In this document: in pieces, positions 23,744-33,600 of the stretch
Numbering within the stretch: the stretch's first letter is position 1
Layout: each line of letters opens with the position of its first letter
Translations under genes and position numbers: made by a program
The notes under the pieces: generated by a model
Database searches by the model: none
What the model was told of the DNA's origin: nothing
The model's input: the letters and a program-made list of their open reading frames with translations, nothing else
From: Stomoxys calcitrans
Lineage: Eukaryota > Arthropoda > Insecta > Diptera > Muscidae
Direction: 5' to 3'
DNA: 64,000 bases
Assembly (NCBI RefSeq): GCF_963082655.1
Contig: NC_081556.1
Span: 152,654,389 to 152,718,388, forward strand

Positions 23744-23998
23744 AAATACAAATTTGCCCATGAACATTCCGCTAAGGAAAGGGGCAAACTTCACACATAT
23801 CAATGAGAGATGTTCGATTCAAGATTAAGCTCAGTTATAAGTGCCTTCTTTTTGTAGCGAAGTCCAAACGGCGTGCCGCATTGCGACACCTTTTTGGGGA
23901 GAAGTTTTTACGTTGCATAGTACCTCACAAAAGTCGCCAGCATTAGAAGGGTATAACCACCTCTGAAAATTTTCGATGTTCTCGCTTGCCAATCCAAA
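23744..23998 (-). mobile_element. tRNA-derived SINE, family S (copy S4), 5' head lost
   Basis: The 3' segment (AAATTTGCCCATGAAC) and body (GCCGCATTGCGACACC) are clear, but the sequence decays before the A box; the B-box side is barely recognisable. Confidence 0.78.
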
Positions 23999-24004
23999 CT
24001 AGCA

Positions 24005-24460
24005 TCTGTAAGCCAATATTATTCTTTCTTTATAGCTGCCTTATAAACCGATATGGGATGACTTCTTGAACCTCCAAAGGGCGCAAGTATTTTCCGATTT
24101 GGCTGAAATTTTGTACAACGGCTTCACTCATGATCTTTAACATACATGTCGAATATGGTATGAAGCGGTTTATAACCTAAAACAGCTTCCCTATAAACCG
24201 ATCTCCCTATTTTACTTCTTCAGCCCCTAAACAGCGCAATTATTACAGGATTTGGCTGAAGTCTTACACAATGGCTTCTACTATGGTCTCAAATATTCAA
24301 TACAATTATGATATTGATATTGTTGCAATAACATAGCAATTCTTTTCTTTTTTGCTTTGTTTGCCTAAAAAGAGATACTGTGGAAAGAGATCGATAAACG
24401 CGAAACATGGTGAAGGGTATATAAGATTCGGCCCGGCCGAACTTAGCACGCTTTTTTTTG
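24005..24460 (+). repeat. Family B element, palindrome-end part
   Basis: Two to three monomers, then GTGAAGGGTATA, the palindrome TTCGGCCCGGCCGAAC, and AGCACGCTTTTTTTTG. The left hairpin end is missing. Confidence 0.83.
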
Positions 24461-24584
24461 TCCTTGGTCTGTTCCTCCTAGTCTTCCTTCGGTGCATCCG
24501 CGCATATAAGGTTGAAGAATATGGCTGTTATACGGATTGTGGCTTGCCTCTGATCCACTGGAATATACCATAAGACAAGTTGTT

Positions 24585-24759
24585 TTAGTCTCCGATTTGC
24601 CACAAATCTTCACTCAAATTCATGCCTCGTTGCATGGCAGCTATAAAATAGGACGCCACCTCTTCGTGTTGTTGTGGAGCTTTTCCTGTGCCATCGCGCT
24701 TCTTGTATAGCGGTAATATCAGTGCCAATACATCCGCCAGTACCTTTATTGGACCATCT
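24585..24759 (-). CDS. possible terminal coding exon of an unknown host gene
   Basis: The minus-strand frame reads DGPIKVLADVLALILPLYKK, then RDGTGKAPQQHEEVASYFIA, then AMQRGMNLSEDLWQIGD and a TAA stop, 57 codons with balanced amino-acid use unlike the repeat-derived frames. Upstream is CTTTATAG (24760-24767), which could be a 3' splice acceptor; the frame then starts after one phase base. Without splicing, the frame runs about six codons further to a stop, into degenerate repeat. There is no methionine near the start, so this would be an internal or last exon, or a retrocopied fragment. I do not recognise the family and assign no function. No further exon was found in the window. Confidence 0.45.
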
Positions 24760-24769
24760 CTATAAAGAA

Positions 24770-24985
24770 TTCGAAATCACATTGCAGTCATGTATTGTGC
24801 TGAAATTTTGAGCACGTATGTGCTGATTATGTTTGATCTGTCATTTATACCGATCTACCAATTTTAGGTCCTATACGCATTTAGTACTCAATTTCTTTGA
24901 AATTTTTATTAGACCCCTATATATCTTACCGAAAATGGCTTGGATCGGATAATATTTGGATATAGCCGCTATAAAGACAGGAGAG
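24770..24985 (+). repeat. degenerate A/B-like monomers
   Basis: GTGCTGAAATTTTGAGCACG and TTGGATATAGCCGCTATAAA are remnants of about one and a half 153-bp units. Confidence 0.5.
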
Positions 24986-26405
24986 AGCAAAACACTTTAC
25001 ATGCCTATGCCCTGTTGTAGTACAGTATAGCGACAGAGCATAGGTTGACATCTTTTCTCTCTTGTACTAGACCTTAAATGACTGAATCACAAGTTCCCGA
25101 ACTATGTTCACCTAGAACAATGCCATGGAACAATCTATCGAAAATTAAGAGGTGTCTAAAAATAAAAATACCATACCGGCTCTTATATACAATAATCCTA
25201 TGTTATGAACGATTTATTGGCATGGTTACAATGCATTAGTGGTCATCGTGTGTTGGTTAGTGAGTCGTTTTTGTGACTTCAAATGTTAAATTCACCTAAA
25301 TGCCTTCTAATGAATATGACAGAAGTCACATTGTGTTGCTAAAAACATGATGGCCTATGCAATTTTTGACAGCGTGAAAATCTTGTTTTTGTTGGTTGCT
25401 ATTTGAAAGTAATGTGAATCAGCAAAAAACCTGAAATATATTAAACACGACAATTTAACATTCTAGTTGATTATATGAATAGAATAGGTTGTAGTTACCA
25501 GCAGTAAATACCTAGAGTAAATTGATAACGCTGACTCCTAAAACTGTGCTATACTTTTTGTTTTTTTTCTCTCCTGTAAATATGCCATACGTTTAGTAAA
25601 AAGCTTATACAATTTGTTGTCCTTTTTTGTCTTCAGCTCAACTAAGGGCATTCCTTACGGAATTGCATTATCTAAACTGCACAAACTATTTTCAATAAAT
25701 CGAATTTGTTTTTGTTGTTGCTGTAGCAAATGTTTGCATTTACCCTGTCATTTTCTGTGGCTTCACTCAGGATATCGCTTGTTATGGTTTTGTGGTATTT
25801 ATCTCCTGTTTCCTTTGTATAAAATCTCATAATCTCGAGCTTTTGGTATCCTTCGCTTCGCCTTTGCTTTGTTTGTAAAATTGCTGCAAGCTGATGTTTT
25901 CCTTCTTTTTTCTGTATTGAAAAAAGAGAATGATATCCATGGGGAAAAAAAAAGAAAAGTTTAAGCCAGCGACATCGAGCAACATCTACAAGATAAATGA
26001 AATTTTGATGCAAATTTGATTTGTTTGCGAATGTTTTGTTTCTCAGTTGCATGCGGACCTACATATGTATGTACATCCATTTGGACATAAATATGTGCAT
26101 GCAATATGACATACATACATATGGAATGAATACTTTATGTGTCTTATGTATGCTCTCGTACGATATATGGATTTGTATGCATATTTAAATCGCTTTTGAA
26201 AGTTAAGATTACAATTTCGGTTTTTCGAATTTGCAAATAATAGTTGAAGGCAGAATCGTCGTTTAAGGGGAATTGAGGGGAGACTCTTATTGCTTCCAAC
26301 ATGGGATGAAGGGTACCTGGGACAAATTTGGATGCCCATCAGCGCCATATAAGTATATTTTATATATATTTCGTCAAAATCCAAATAAAAAATCTTACTG
26401 AAATT
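24986..26405. other. unique island
   Basis: No gene recognised. A 126-codon minus-strand frame at 25672-26052 is lysine/asparagine-rich AT translation. Short ACATATGTATGTACAT-like repeats occur at about 26060-26130. Confidence 0.5.
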
Positions 26406-26690
26406 CAAAACGGTGGGTTGGACTAGGCGAGAAGATTATCAGAAAAAAACTGTTCAGCTGTAGTTATCCCACCCTAATGCTGGAGACATCCCCTCCTAAA
26501 GCTGCCATTTGAAAGAATGGTATGGCAGTCATGTAAAAACTTCTCCACGAGGAGGTGTCGCACTGCGGCAATCCATTCGGACTGGGCTATAAGAAGAAAG
26601 CCCCTTTTCATTGAGCTTTAACTTGAATCGGACAGCATTCATTGATATGTGAGAAGTTTGCCCCTGTTCCTTAATGGGTCTCTCGTTGTC
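26406..26690 (+). mobile_element. tRNA-derived SINE, family S (copy S5), decayed head
   Basis: The body (GAGGTGTCGCACTGCGGCAA, ACTTGAATCGGACAGC, GATATGTGAGAAGTTTGCCC) is clear. The tRNA-like head is eroded and an extra stretch (about 26490-26530) duplicates part of the body. Confidence 0.78.
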
Positions 26691-26909
26691 CGAACTGAAC
26701 CTGGTTTAGATCGCTTTTTTTGCTCGATTTTGCATAAAAATCTTCTAGATATAATACACAATTTAATTAAGAGCCTTTCAGTGTCGCACAAGAATGAGTC
26801 TTTGAAATTCTTGTACCTGGCATCCATTTATGTGTTGCTCTAATGAATTTTGTCAATTGTTTTTGGGCCGAAGGTTTTAAATTTTTGTTTGGGTGTACAG
26901 ACCGATTTA
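26691..26909. other. unique stretch
   Basis: AT-rich sequence, nothing recognised. Confidence 0.5.
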
Positions 26910-27566
26910 ATGTTAAGTTCGGCCGGGCCGAATTTTATATACCCTCCAACATGGATCGCATTTGTCGAGTTCTTTTCTCGATATCTCAATTTAGGCAAAC
27001 AATTGATAAAAGCAAATATTTATTAGTTATGGTCCGATTTGGACCATAATTGAATTGGATATTGGAGACCATAGTCATTGAGTAAAATTTCAGCCAATTC
27101 GAATAAGAATTGCGCCCTTTAGGGCCTCAAGAAGTAAAATCGGGAGATCAGTTTATATGGGAGTTTTATCTGAATATAGACCGATTCAGACCATATTTGA
27201 CACAATTGTTGGAAGTCTTAGCAAAACACGTCATGCAAAATCGGACAAGAATTGCGCCCTCTATTGGCTTAAGAAGCTAAAAATCCAAATCGGTTTACAT
27301 GGGTGCTATATCAAAACAAGGACCGATATGGCCCTTCTACAATCCCAACAGACCTACACTGATATGAAATATTTGTGCAAAATTTTAAGCGGATAGCTTT
27401 ACTCCTTCGAAAATTAGCGTGCTTTCGACAAACAGACGGACGGATGGACGGACGGACATGGCTCGATCGACTTAAAATGTCATGAAGATCAAGAATATGG
27501 GGCTTTAGACGAATATTTTGAGGAATGACGAAATGAGTATAACCCCATCCTATGGTGGAGGGTATA
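26910..27566 (-). repeat. Family B element (B6), short but with both ends
   Basis: It starts with GTTAAGTTCGGCCGGGCCG and TATACCCTCCAACATGG, holds about three monomers and a short GACG run, and ends TATGGTGGAGGGTATA at 27566. The next base begins ACAAGTAAG of another element, an exact end-to-end join. Confidence 0.85.
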
Positions 27567-28180
27567 ACAAGTAAGCTAAGTTCTTGAACGGGCCAAATCG
27601 CACCGTATTTGGATAAAGCTGCTATAAAGAACGATTTTCCCATAAAGGATCTAATGCCCATAAAAACTTTATTTTTCATCCGATTTTGCTGAAATTTGAA
27701 ACAATGTGATCGGACTATATTTGGATATAGGTACCATATGGACCGATCTGCCGATAAAGGGTCTGGAGACTATAAAAGCTTTATTTATTACCCAATTTTG
27801 CTGAAATTTGGAACAGTTGGTTATTTTATGCCTCCCGACATCTGATCTAAATATGGGTTAGATCAGTTTATATTTAGATATAGCTTGGATTAGACCGATC
27901 TCCCGATCAAGGGTCTGAAAGCCATAAAAGCTTTGTTTATTTATTTATTTTATTTTATTTCGCTGGAATTTCTCTGAAATTTGCAACATTGGGTTATTTG
28001 AAGCTTCCCGACAATTTATCTAAATATGATTCAGATCTGACTATATTAAAATATATGTGCCATATAGACCGTTCTGCAGATAAGGGGTCTGAAGCCAATA
28101 AAAACTTTATTTATTACACGATTTTGAAGAAATTTTGTAACAGTGAGTAGGTTAAGACCTCACAACATCCGACCTTAATA
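27567..28180 (+). repeat. Family A variant (A'), first part
   Basis: Monomers typed by GGGTCTGAAAGCCATAAAAG and TTTATTTATTACCCGATTT-like text form a subfamily distinct from the other A copies. The start, ACAAGTAAGCTAAGTTC, resembles a palindrome-type end. A fold-back element interrupts at 28181. Confidence 0.78.
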
Positions 28181-28777
28181 AAGGGTGATTTTTTTGAGGT
28201 TAGGATTTTCATGCATTAGTATTTGACAGATCACGTGGGATTTCAGATATGGTGTCAAAGAGAAAGATGCTCAGTATGCTTTGACATTTCATCATGAATA
28301 GACTTACTAACGAGCAACGCTTGCAAATCATTGAATTTTATTACCAAAATCAGTGTTCGGTTCGAAATGTGTTCATTCACCGTAACGTTGCGTCCAACAG
28401 CATCTTTGAAAAAATACGGTCCAATGATTCCACCAGCGTACAAACCACACCAAACAGTGCATTTTTCGGGATGCATGGGCAGTTCTTGAACGGCTTCTGG
28501 TTGCTCTTCACTCCAAATGCGGCAATTTTGCTTATTTACGTAGCCATTCAACCAGAAATGAGCCTCATCGCTGAACGGTGAATGAACACATTTCGAACCG
28601 AACACTGATTTTGGTAATAAAATTCAATGATTTGCAAGCGTTGCTCGTTAGTAAGTCTATTCATGATGAAATGTCAAAGCATACTGAGCATCTTTCTCTT
28701 TGACACCATGTCTGAAATCCCACGTGATCTGTCAAATACTAATGCATGAAAATCCTAACCTCAAAAAAATCACCCTT
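28181..28777. mobile_element. fold-back Tc1/mariner derivative (copy 2)
   Basis: The 597-bp element lies between TA at 28179-28180 and 28778-28779. Its arms (28181-28382 and 28576-28777) are both 202 bp and nearly perfect reverse complements; I saw one mismatch near 28248. The centre encodes, on the minus strand, the same transposase piece as copy 1 with slightly better-preserved residues (EEQPEAVQELPMHPEK). The arms also repeat the transposase start in both orientations. It cannot encode an active enzyme. Confidence 0.92.
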
Positions 28778-29161
28778 TATGTTTCTGATCAGGCTATATT
28801 TAAATAAAGCTGCCATATAGACCGATCTGCCGATAAGTGGACTGAAGCCCATAAAAGCTTTATTTATTACCCGATTTCGCTGAAATTTGAAACAGTGAGT
28901 TTTTCTGAGTCTCACGATATCCGAACTTAATATGGTTCAAATCGGTTTATAATTGGATATATCTGCCATACAGACCAATATTTTTTTCTACAACATAGAA
29001 TAGTGACGTATATATTAGACAACTCAATGTCCGTGCCGAATTTGGGTACTTAAGTTATCCAATTTTCACCGGATTGTGATGAAATGGGGTTAACATATAT
29101 ACCCGAGGTGGTGGGTATACAAAGTTCGGCTCGGCCGAACTTAATGCCGTTTTACTTGTTT
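28778..29161 (+). repeat. Family A variant (A'), second part with palindrome end
   Basis: The A' text resumes (GCTGCCATATAGACCGATCT) and closes with GAGGTGGTGGGTATAC, the palindrome TTCGGCTCGGCCGAAC and TTTTACTTGTTTT. Confidence 0.82.
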
Positions 29162-29500
29162 TTTCATCCCACTGTTCGTCGTGATTTAATTCTTATTCGA
29201 TTGGTTAGCATTTTGTATGACAAGCTGATTTTCAATCTCTGTGACAAGTATGATCCGAATCGGTCCACAGCTCCCATATAAACCGATCTCCCGATTTTAC
29301 TTCTTAAGCCACTAGAAAACGGAATTCAGACCTCAATTGATTGAAATTTTGCACAATGATTACTGCTATGACTGCCAATAACTCTGTAAAGTATGATCCC
29401 AATCATTCTGTAACATAGTACTCGTATAGCTCCCATGAATGGTGATATCTCGATTTGAGATATTGAGCCCCTGCTGAAAGTAATTCTTATCCAAATATTG
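29162..29500 (+). repeat. degenerate B-like monomers
   Basis: Two diverged units (CAGCTCCCATATAAACCGAT, ATTGAAATTTTGCACAATG) with no termini. Confidence 0.68.
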
Positions 29501-29639
29501 ATAAAAGAATTCATGGGTATTTCTCGTTATGATCTCCCAATATCTTTCCTTGACTTTTGTCTATGAGGAGAAATTTTTGACAGAGCGGGACTGGGAGCGG
29601 AGCAGAAAAAGATTCCGTCGGGAAAAAGGTCCCCGCAGC

Positions 29640-30085
29640 GCAATATTTAAAGCGGATATCTTTATTCGTTCGATTGCGATCATGATTTCGACAGACGAAG
29701 GGGCAGACGTATGTACGGACATGGCTAGATCGACTTAAAATGTCAAGACGATCATGAATGTATATATGGTGTCTCAGATCAATATAGTATACTCCCTATC
29801 CTATGATGGTGGTGCGCATAAAATCGGTATAATAAATATATGCATCTATGGTGGGTATCCAAGGTTCGACACGGTGAAGACTCTACTGTTTCTGAATGGA
29901 ATGCTCGCTAGAAAATCTACCAAATTTGTAGCTGACATATTTACCCATCTACCATTGGGAGTTCTGAACAAAGCCGAAAATTTCAATTTGAAAACATAAT
30001 GGTGCAAATTGGATTATGTTTGCATATAGCTGACATTTAGAATTTTACACCGAACTATGTATGGATTTTAACCGATTTTAATGCT
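29640..30085 (-). repeat. B-like hairpin-end fragment plus A-like remnant
   Basis: ACATGGCTAGATCGACTTAA and a decayed TATACTCCCTATCCTATG hairpin occupy 29710-29815. From about 29840, GGTGGGTATCCAAGGTTCG recalls a palindrome end that has lost its symmetry. Confidence 0.6.
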
Positions 30086-30382
30086 ATTGCGTTGTTTTTG
30101 ATTTTTTGATATCAATTCTCTTGTTGAACATGCTTGTTAGGACCTCTCCAGTTTTATATATGGCAAGGAAAAATCATGCCCATATATTTGTTAATCTACC
30201 CATTGCTGGAAAATATTTCCAGCAAAGCTTTTCACTTAATTTGGTGCGCTCCTTTTGCACAGAAATAAATTGTATTTTATATTTTGTTTTGTCTCCTCCA
30301 CGTTTGCCCCCCGGGGCATGGCAACAGCTGCATCCTTACAAATGATTGTGACAAACGAACATTTACACTGAGAAAACACAGA

Positions 30383-30403
30383 AAGAGAGAGAGAGAGAGA
30401 GAG
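30383..30403. repeat. (GA)n microsatellite
   Basis: Uninterrupted GA run inside the unique island. Confidence 0.9.
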
Positions 30404-30605
30404 CATTTTATTTGTGGCCTTTTTTATTCCGCATTCGGTTGTGGTGGCACTCCATTCCATTTCACACCAAAAACGAAACATTCTGGTTGCTGCTTCTGGT
30501 TTGCTGTGCTACAACGCTTGACACTTTTTTATGCAGCATGATTAATTATGCAATTTTTGCAATATTTAAACAAAATTAAAATTCAATTTAACCACAGTCT
30601 CTTTC

Positions 30606-30628
30606 TCACACACACACACACACACACA
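30606..30628. repeat. (CA)n microsatellite
   Basis: Uninterrupted CA run. Confidence 0.9.
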
Positions 30629-31285
30629 TCTATACTGTTGCATAAAGTCCTGTTAAATAAAGGCTAAAGAATATAAAGAAAGTTATGGTAAAACAAGGAA
30701 ATATTCAATCTACGTTGCAGAGGGAGCAGAGTTACAAATGCAAGTGGTCGAACATAAATCATTTGGCATTAAAACTAAATATTGTAATACCATAGCAAAA
30801 AAAAACAAAAAAAAATGGCGCTGCAATAAAAACATACTTAATATTACTATTGAAGCTTATCATTTATTATTGCCATAAATTGAAGCATATGCTCGTGGGC
30901 ATGCATAATTCAAAACTGTTTTGCTTACTATTAGGTGCTGTTTAGAGCAAAAATATTACAACTTGACACTTGTTAGCATCGATTTGTCATGTAATTTCAA
31001 TTATCATATAATAAATTTTTATTTGCCTACAATTGCACTTCCAATTTAGACAAATTATTAGTAATCGACTATTTTTTTACTCGAATTTAGACAAATAATT
31101 AATAATCGACTTTTTTTACTTCGTTCCAGGGGCTGTTTACATGACATTTGGTGTTAATTAAATTTTTGTGGGACATTAGATAAAAACGTAAAAGTGGTTT
31201 TATTGCATTCCATTAAGTTAATCAATGCTTAAATTGCTATTCAGCGCGAATTAATTAAAAATTTAACTTATTGAACTCTTTAGAA

Positions 31286-31446
31286 AGACGCCCCGGTAGC
31301 CGAGTTGGTGCATGGATTACCAGTGCAGGGGTCGTGGAATCGATTCCCGCCAGAAGCCTTGGTCCATCGCTACTGTGGTATCACAATGGACTTAGAATTG
31401 TCTAAGTGAGTCTGTAAAGGACAGGCACTCTAACCTAACCTAACCT
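31286..31446 (+). mobile_element. tRNA-related SINE, second family, with target duplication
   Basis: A 161-bp insert lies between exact 12-bp copies of AACTCTTTAGAA (31274-31285 and 31447-31458). The head has GGTAGCCGAGTTGG (A-box-like) and GGAATCGATTCCC (B-box-like), as in Ser- or Leu-type tRNAs. The body includes ATGGACTTAGAATTGTC, and the 3' tail is a short run of CCTAA pentamers. All hallmarks of a recent target-primed insertion are present. Confidence 0.93.
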
Positions 31447-31464
31447 AACTCTTTAGAATCGAAT

Positions 31465-31704
31465 GTGTTTTTAGTCCCACCACAATATGAGGGTGGGTAT
31501 AGTCTAGACACATTGTAGTATCAATATGTGATCCCATACGTGTATATATTTTTGATCGCCTTGGCATTCTAAATCAGTCTAACCATGTCCGTCCGTCGGT
31601 CTACCAAAATCAGGAACGAAAAAAGATATCCGCTTCAAATTTTCTACAGATACTTCTGATTAATGTTGGCCCATGGGGGTTTCTAAATGAACTATATCAG
31701 TTCA
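31465..31704 (+). repeat. B-like element, hairpin-end part
   Basis: TCCCACCACAATATGAGGGTG and ATGTCCGTCCGTCGGTC mark the left end of a diverged B copy, cut by a SINE. Confidence 0.68.
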
Positions 31705-31975
31705 GTTCACATATCAACAAGTGCTGTTCGATTCTAGTTTAAGCTCAATGACAAAGGGCCTCCTGTTTATAGCCGAATCCGAACGGTGTGCCGCAGTGCG
31801 ACACCTGATTGGGGAGAAGTTTTTACATGGCAAAGTAATTCATAAATGTCGCCAGCATTAGCAGGGGATAACCATAGCTCAAAACTTTTTCTGATGCTCT
31901 CGCCAGGATTTAAACACAGGCGTTCAGCGTTATAGGTGGACATGCTAACCTCTGCGCCGGTGGCATTCTCAAATT
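31705..31975 (-). mobile_element. tRNA-derived SINE, family S (copy S6)
   Basis: Nearly full-length: CCGCAGTGCGACACC body, B box as GGATTTAAACAC (mutated), A-box side GCTAACCTCTGCGCC. The 3' terminal GGGCAAATTT segment is lacking. Confidence 0.83.
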
Positions 31976-32200
31976 TGAAATTGGCTCCCGCATAAACGAA
32001 TCTCTCGATTTGAGCCCTTGGAAGCTGTAATTGTTGACCAATTTGGCTGAAATTTTGCATGTGATGCTCTCTTATGACTTCCAACAACTGTTGTGGCATG
32101 GACCTTATTGGTATTCATATAAACCGATTTCCTGCTTACTATCCGATTGCGATGAAATTTTACTCGTAGTGCTTTATATGATTTCTCAAATCCACGGTAA
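31976..32200 (+). repeat. B-like element, continuation
   Basis: Monomer text (TCTCGATTTGAGCCCTTGG, GGCTGAAATTTTGCATGTG) resumes after the SINE and is cut by another SINE. Confidence 0.65.
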
Positions 32201-32378
32201 TGCAAATTTGCCCATGAACAATCCACAAAGGACCTGAGGCAAACCTTCACATGTCACTGAGTGCTTTCCGATTCAAGTTTAAGCTCAATGATAAGGGGCA
32301 TGAGTTTTATAGCCGAGTCCGAACTGCATGCCGCAATGCGACATCTCCTTGGAGAAAAGTGTCGCACTTCTTCCATGG
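32201..32378 (-). mobile_element. tRNA-derived SINE, family S (copy S7), 5' truncated
   Basis: Only the 3' half is present (AAATTTGCCCATGAACAATCC to GCAATGCGACATC), with a partial repeat of GTGTCGCACTTC at its end. Confidence 0.8.
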
Positions 32379-32880
32379 TGGAGGGTATACCACCATAGGA
32401 TAGGGGTATACTAATTTCGCCATTCTGTTTGTAACACCTCGAAATATGCGTCTGAGACCCCATAAAGTATATATATTCTTGATCGTCATGTCATCTTAAG
32501 TCGATCTAGCCATGTCCGTCCGTCTGTCTGTCGAAAGCACGTTCACTTATTAGTGTAGGTCGGTTGGGATTGTAAATGAGCCAAATTGGTCCATGATTTG
32601 ATATAGTTGTCATATATCCTGTCACATACGAATCTTGGATCTTGACTTCTTGAGTCAATAGGGCGCGCAATTCTCATCCGATTAGGCTGAAATTTTGAAT
32701 GAAGTGTTTTGTTATGACTTCCAACAACTGTGCTAAGTATGGCGCAAATCGGTACATAACCTGATATAGCTGCCATATAAACCGATCTGCGATCTTGACT
32801 TCTTGAGCCTCTAGAGTGCGCAATTTTCATCCGATTTGGCAGAAATATTGTACAACGGCTTCTCTCAAGACCTTCATTTT
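32379..32880 (+). repeat. Family B element, hairpin-end half
   Basis: The double hairpin GGTGGAGGGTATACCACC..GGATAGGGGTATAC leads into a short microsatellite and about two monomers. The palindrome end is missing. Confidence 0.82.
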
Positions 32881-32886
32881 ATATAT

Positions 32887-33235
32887 TTAGATAATTGTTG
32901 TTGTTGTAGCCACTTTGCATGTGGATGTAGCGATCCTAATTAAACTCCTAGAGATTAGTAAGCTCTTTCCGGTCCATAAGAACGATCGCTGAGCGGAACA
33001 TGATGGCCATTGTTTATTTAAAGGCGACAAAAAAACTCGCACTGAGACTCTCCACTCGATACCACTGATTGTCCACGACTGCTGTTGCAGCTACTCCGTA
33101 TACGAAGCATCCCACTTTCGGCACCCTGTGGGCCCGGTAGCTCTCAGCGGAGCTTCTCGTGATAACTACATATGATAGGAGCTCAAAGTTACAGCCTGTG
33201 TGATTTTCATAGCTATCCCGTGCCGTGCCTATATA
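32887..33235 (-). mobile_element. unclassified retroelement end with (CAA)n-type tail
   Basis: The stretch is GC-richer than its surroundings and non-tandem. On the minus strand it would end in (CAA)n, seen here as GTTGTTGTTGTAGC at 32896 onward, as some non-LTR elements or SINEs do. It contains CACCCTGTGGGCCCGG and GCGGAGCTTCTCGTG. No coding frame is evident, so it may be a 3' untranslated region. Confidence 0.45.
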
Positions 33236-33600
33236 ATTGTACTAGCCGAACCGGGACTGCTCCTCTGCGCCTTTTTTAACTCTTTAATATCTTTTTAGGG
33301 TGGGGACACTTCGTGCCATTGTAACCTATGTCGCTGAACAAGTTCGAATCCCGGCGAGAAGAAAAGCGGTGTTTTTCCCCTCTTAATGTTGGCGACATTT
33401 GCGAGGTACAATGCCATGCATGGTAATATAAAAAATTTTCCCCAAGGAGGTGTCGCACTGCGGGACGCCGATCGAACTCGGCAAAAAAAAAGGTGCCTTA
33501 TCATTGAGTTTAAACTTGAATCGGAAAGCACTCATTGATGTGTGAGAATTTGCCCCTTCTCGGTTCCTGGTAGTAATGTTCGTCCTTAGGGTAATGTTCT
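33236..33600 (+). mobile_element. chimeric S-type SINE with foreign 5' head (S8)
   Basis: The B box (AGTTCGAATCC), body (GAGGTGTCGCACTGCGGGAC) and 3' segment are family S, but the normal A-box head is replaced by about 75 bp including TTAACTCTTTAATATCTTTT. The same head occurs in the copy at 52157. Flanking text past the SINE (GGGATGGCACCTCAGA) is also shared, so the SINE is part of a larger unit. Confidence 0.78.

Larger units (their letters stand above)
30086..31273. other. unique island with microsatellites
   Basis: No gene recognised. It contains (GA)n at 30383-30403, (CA)n at 30606-30628, and an imperfect 41-bp tandem duplication (AATTTAGACAAATTATTAGT and its variant) at 31043-31125. 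Confidence 0.55.

Noticed and set aside
25672..26052. 126-codon minus-strand frame
   Set aside because: Lysine- and asparagine-rich AT translation without motif.
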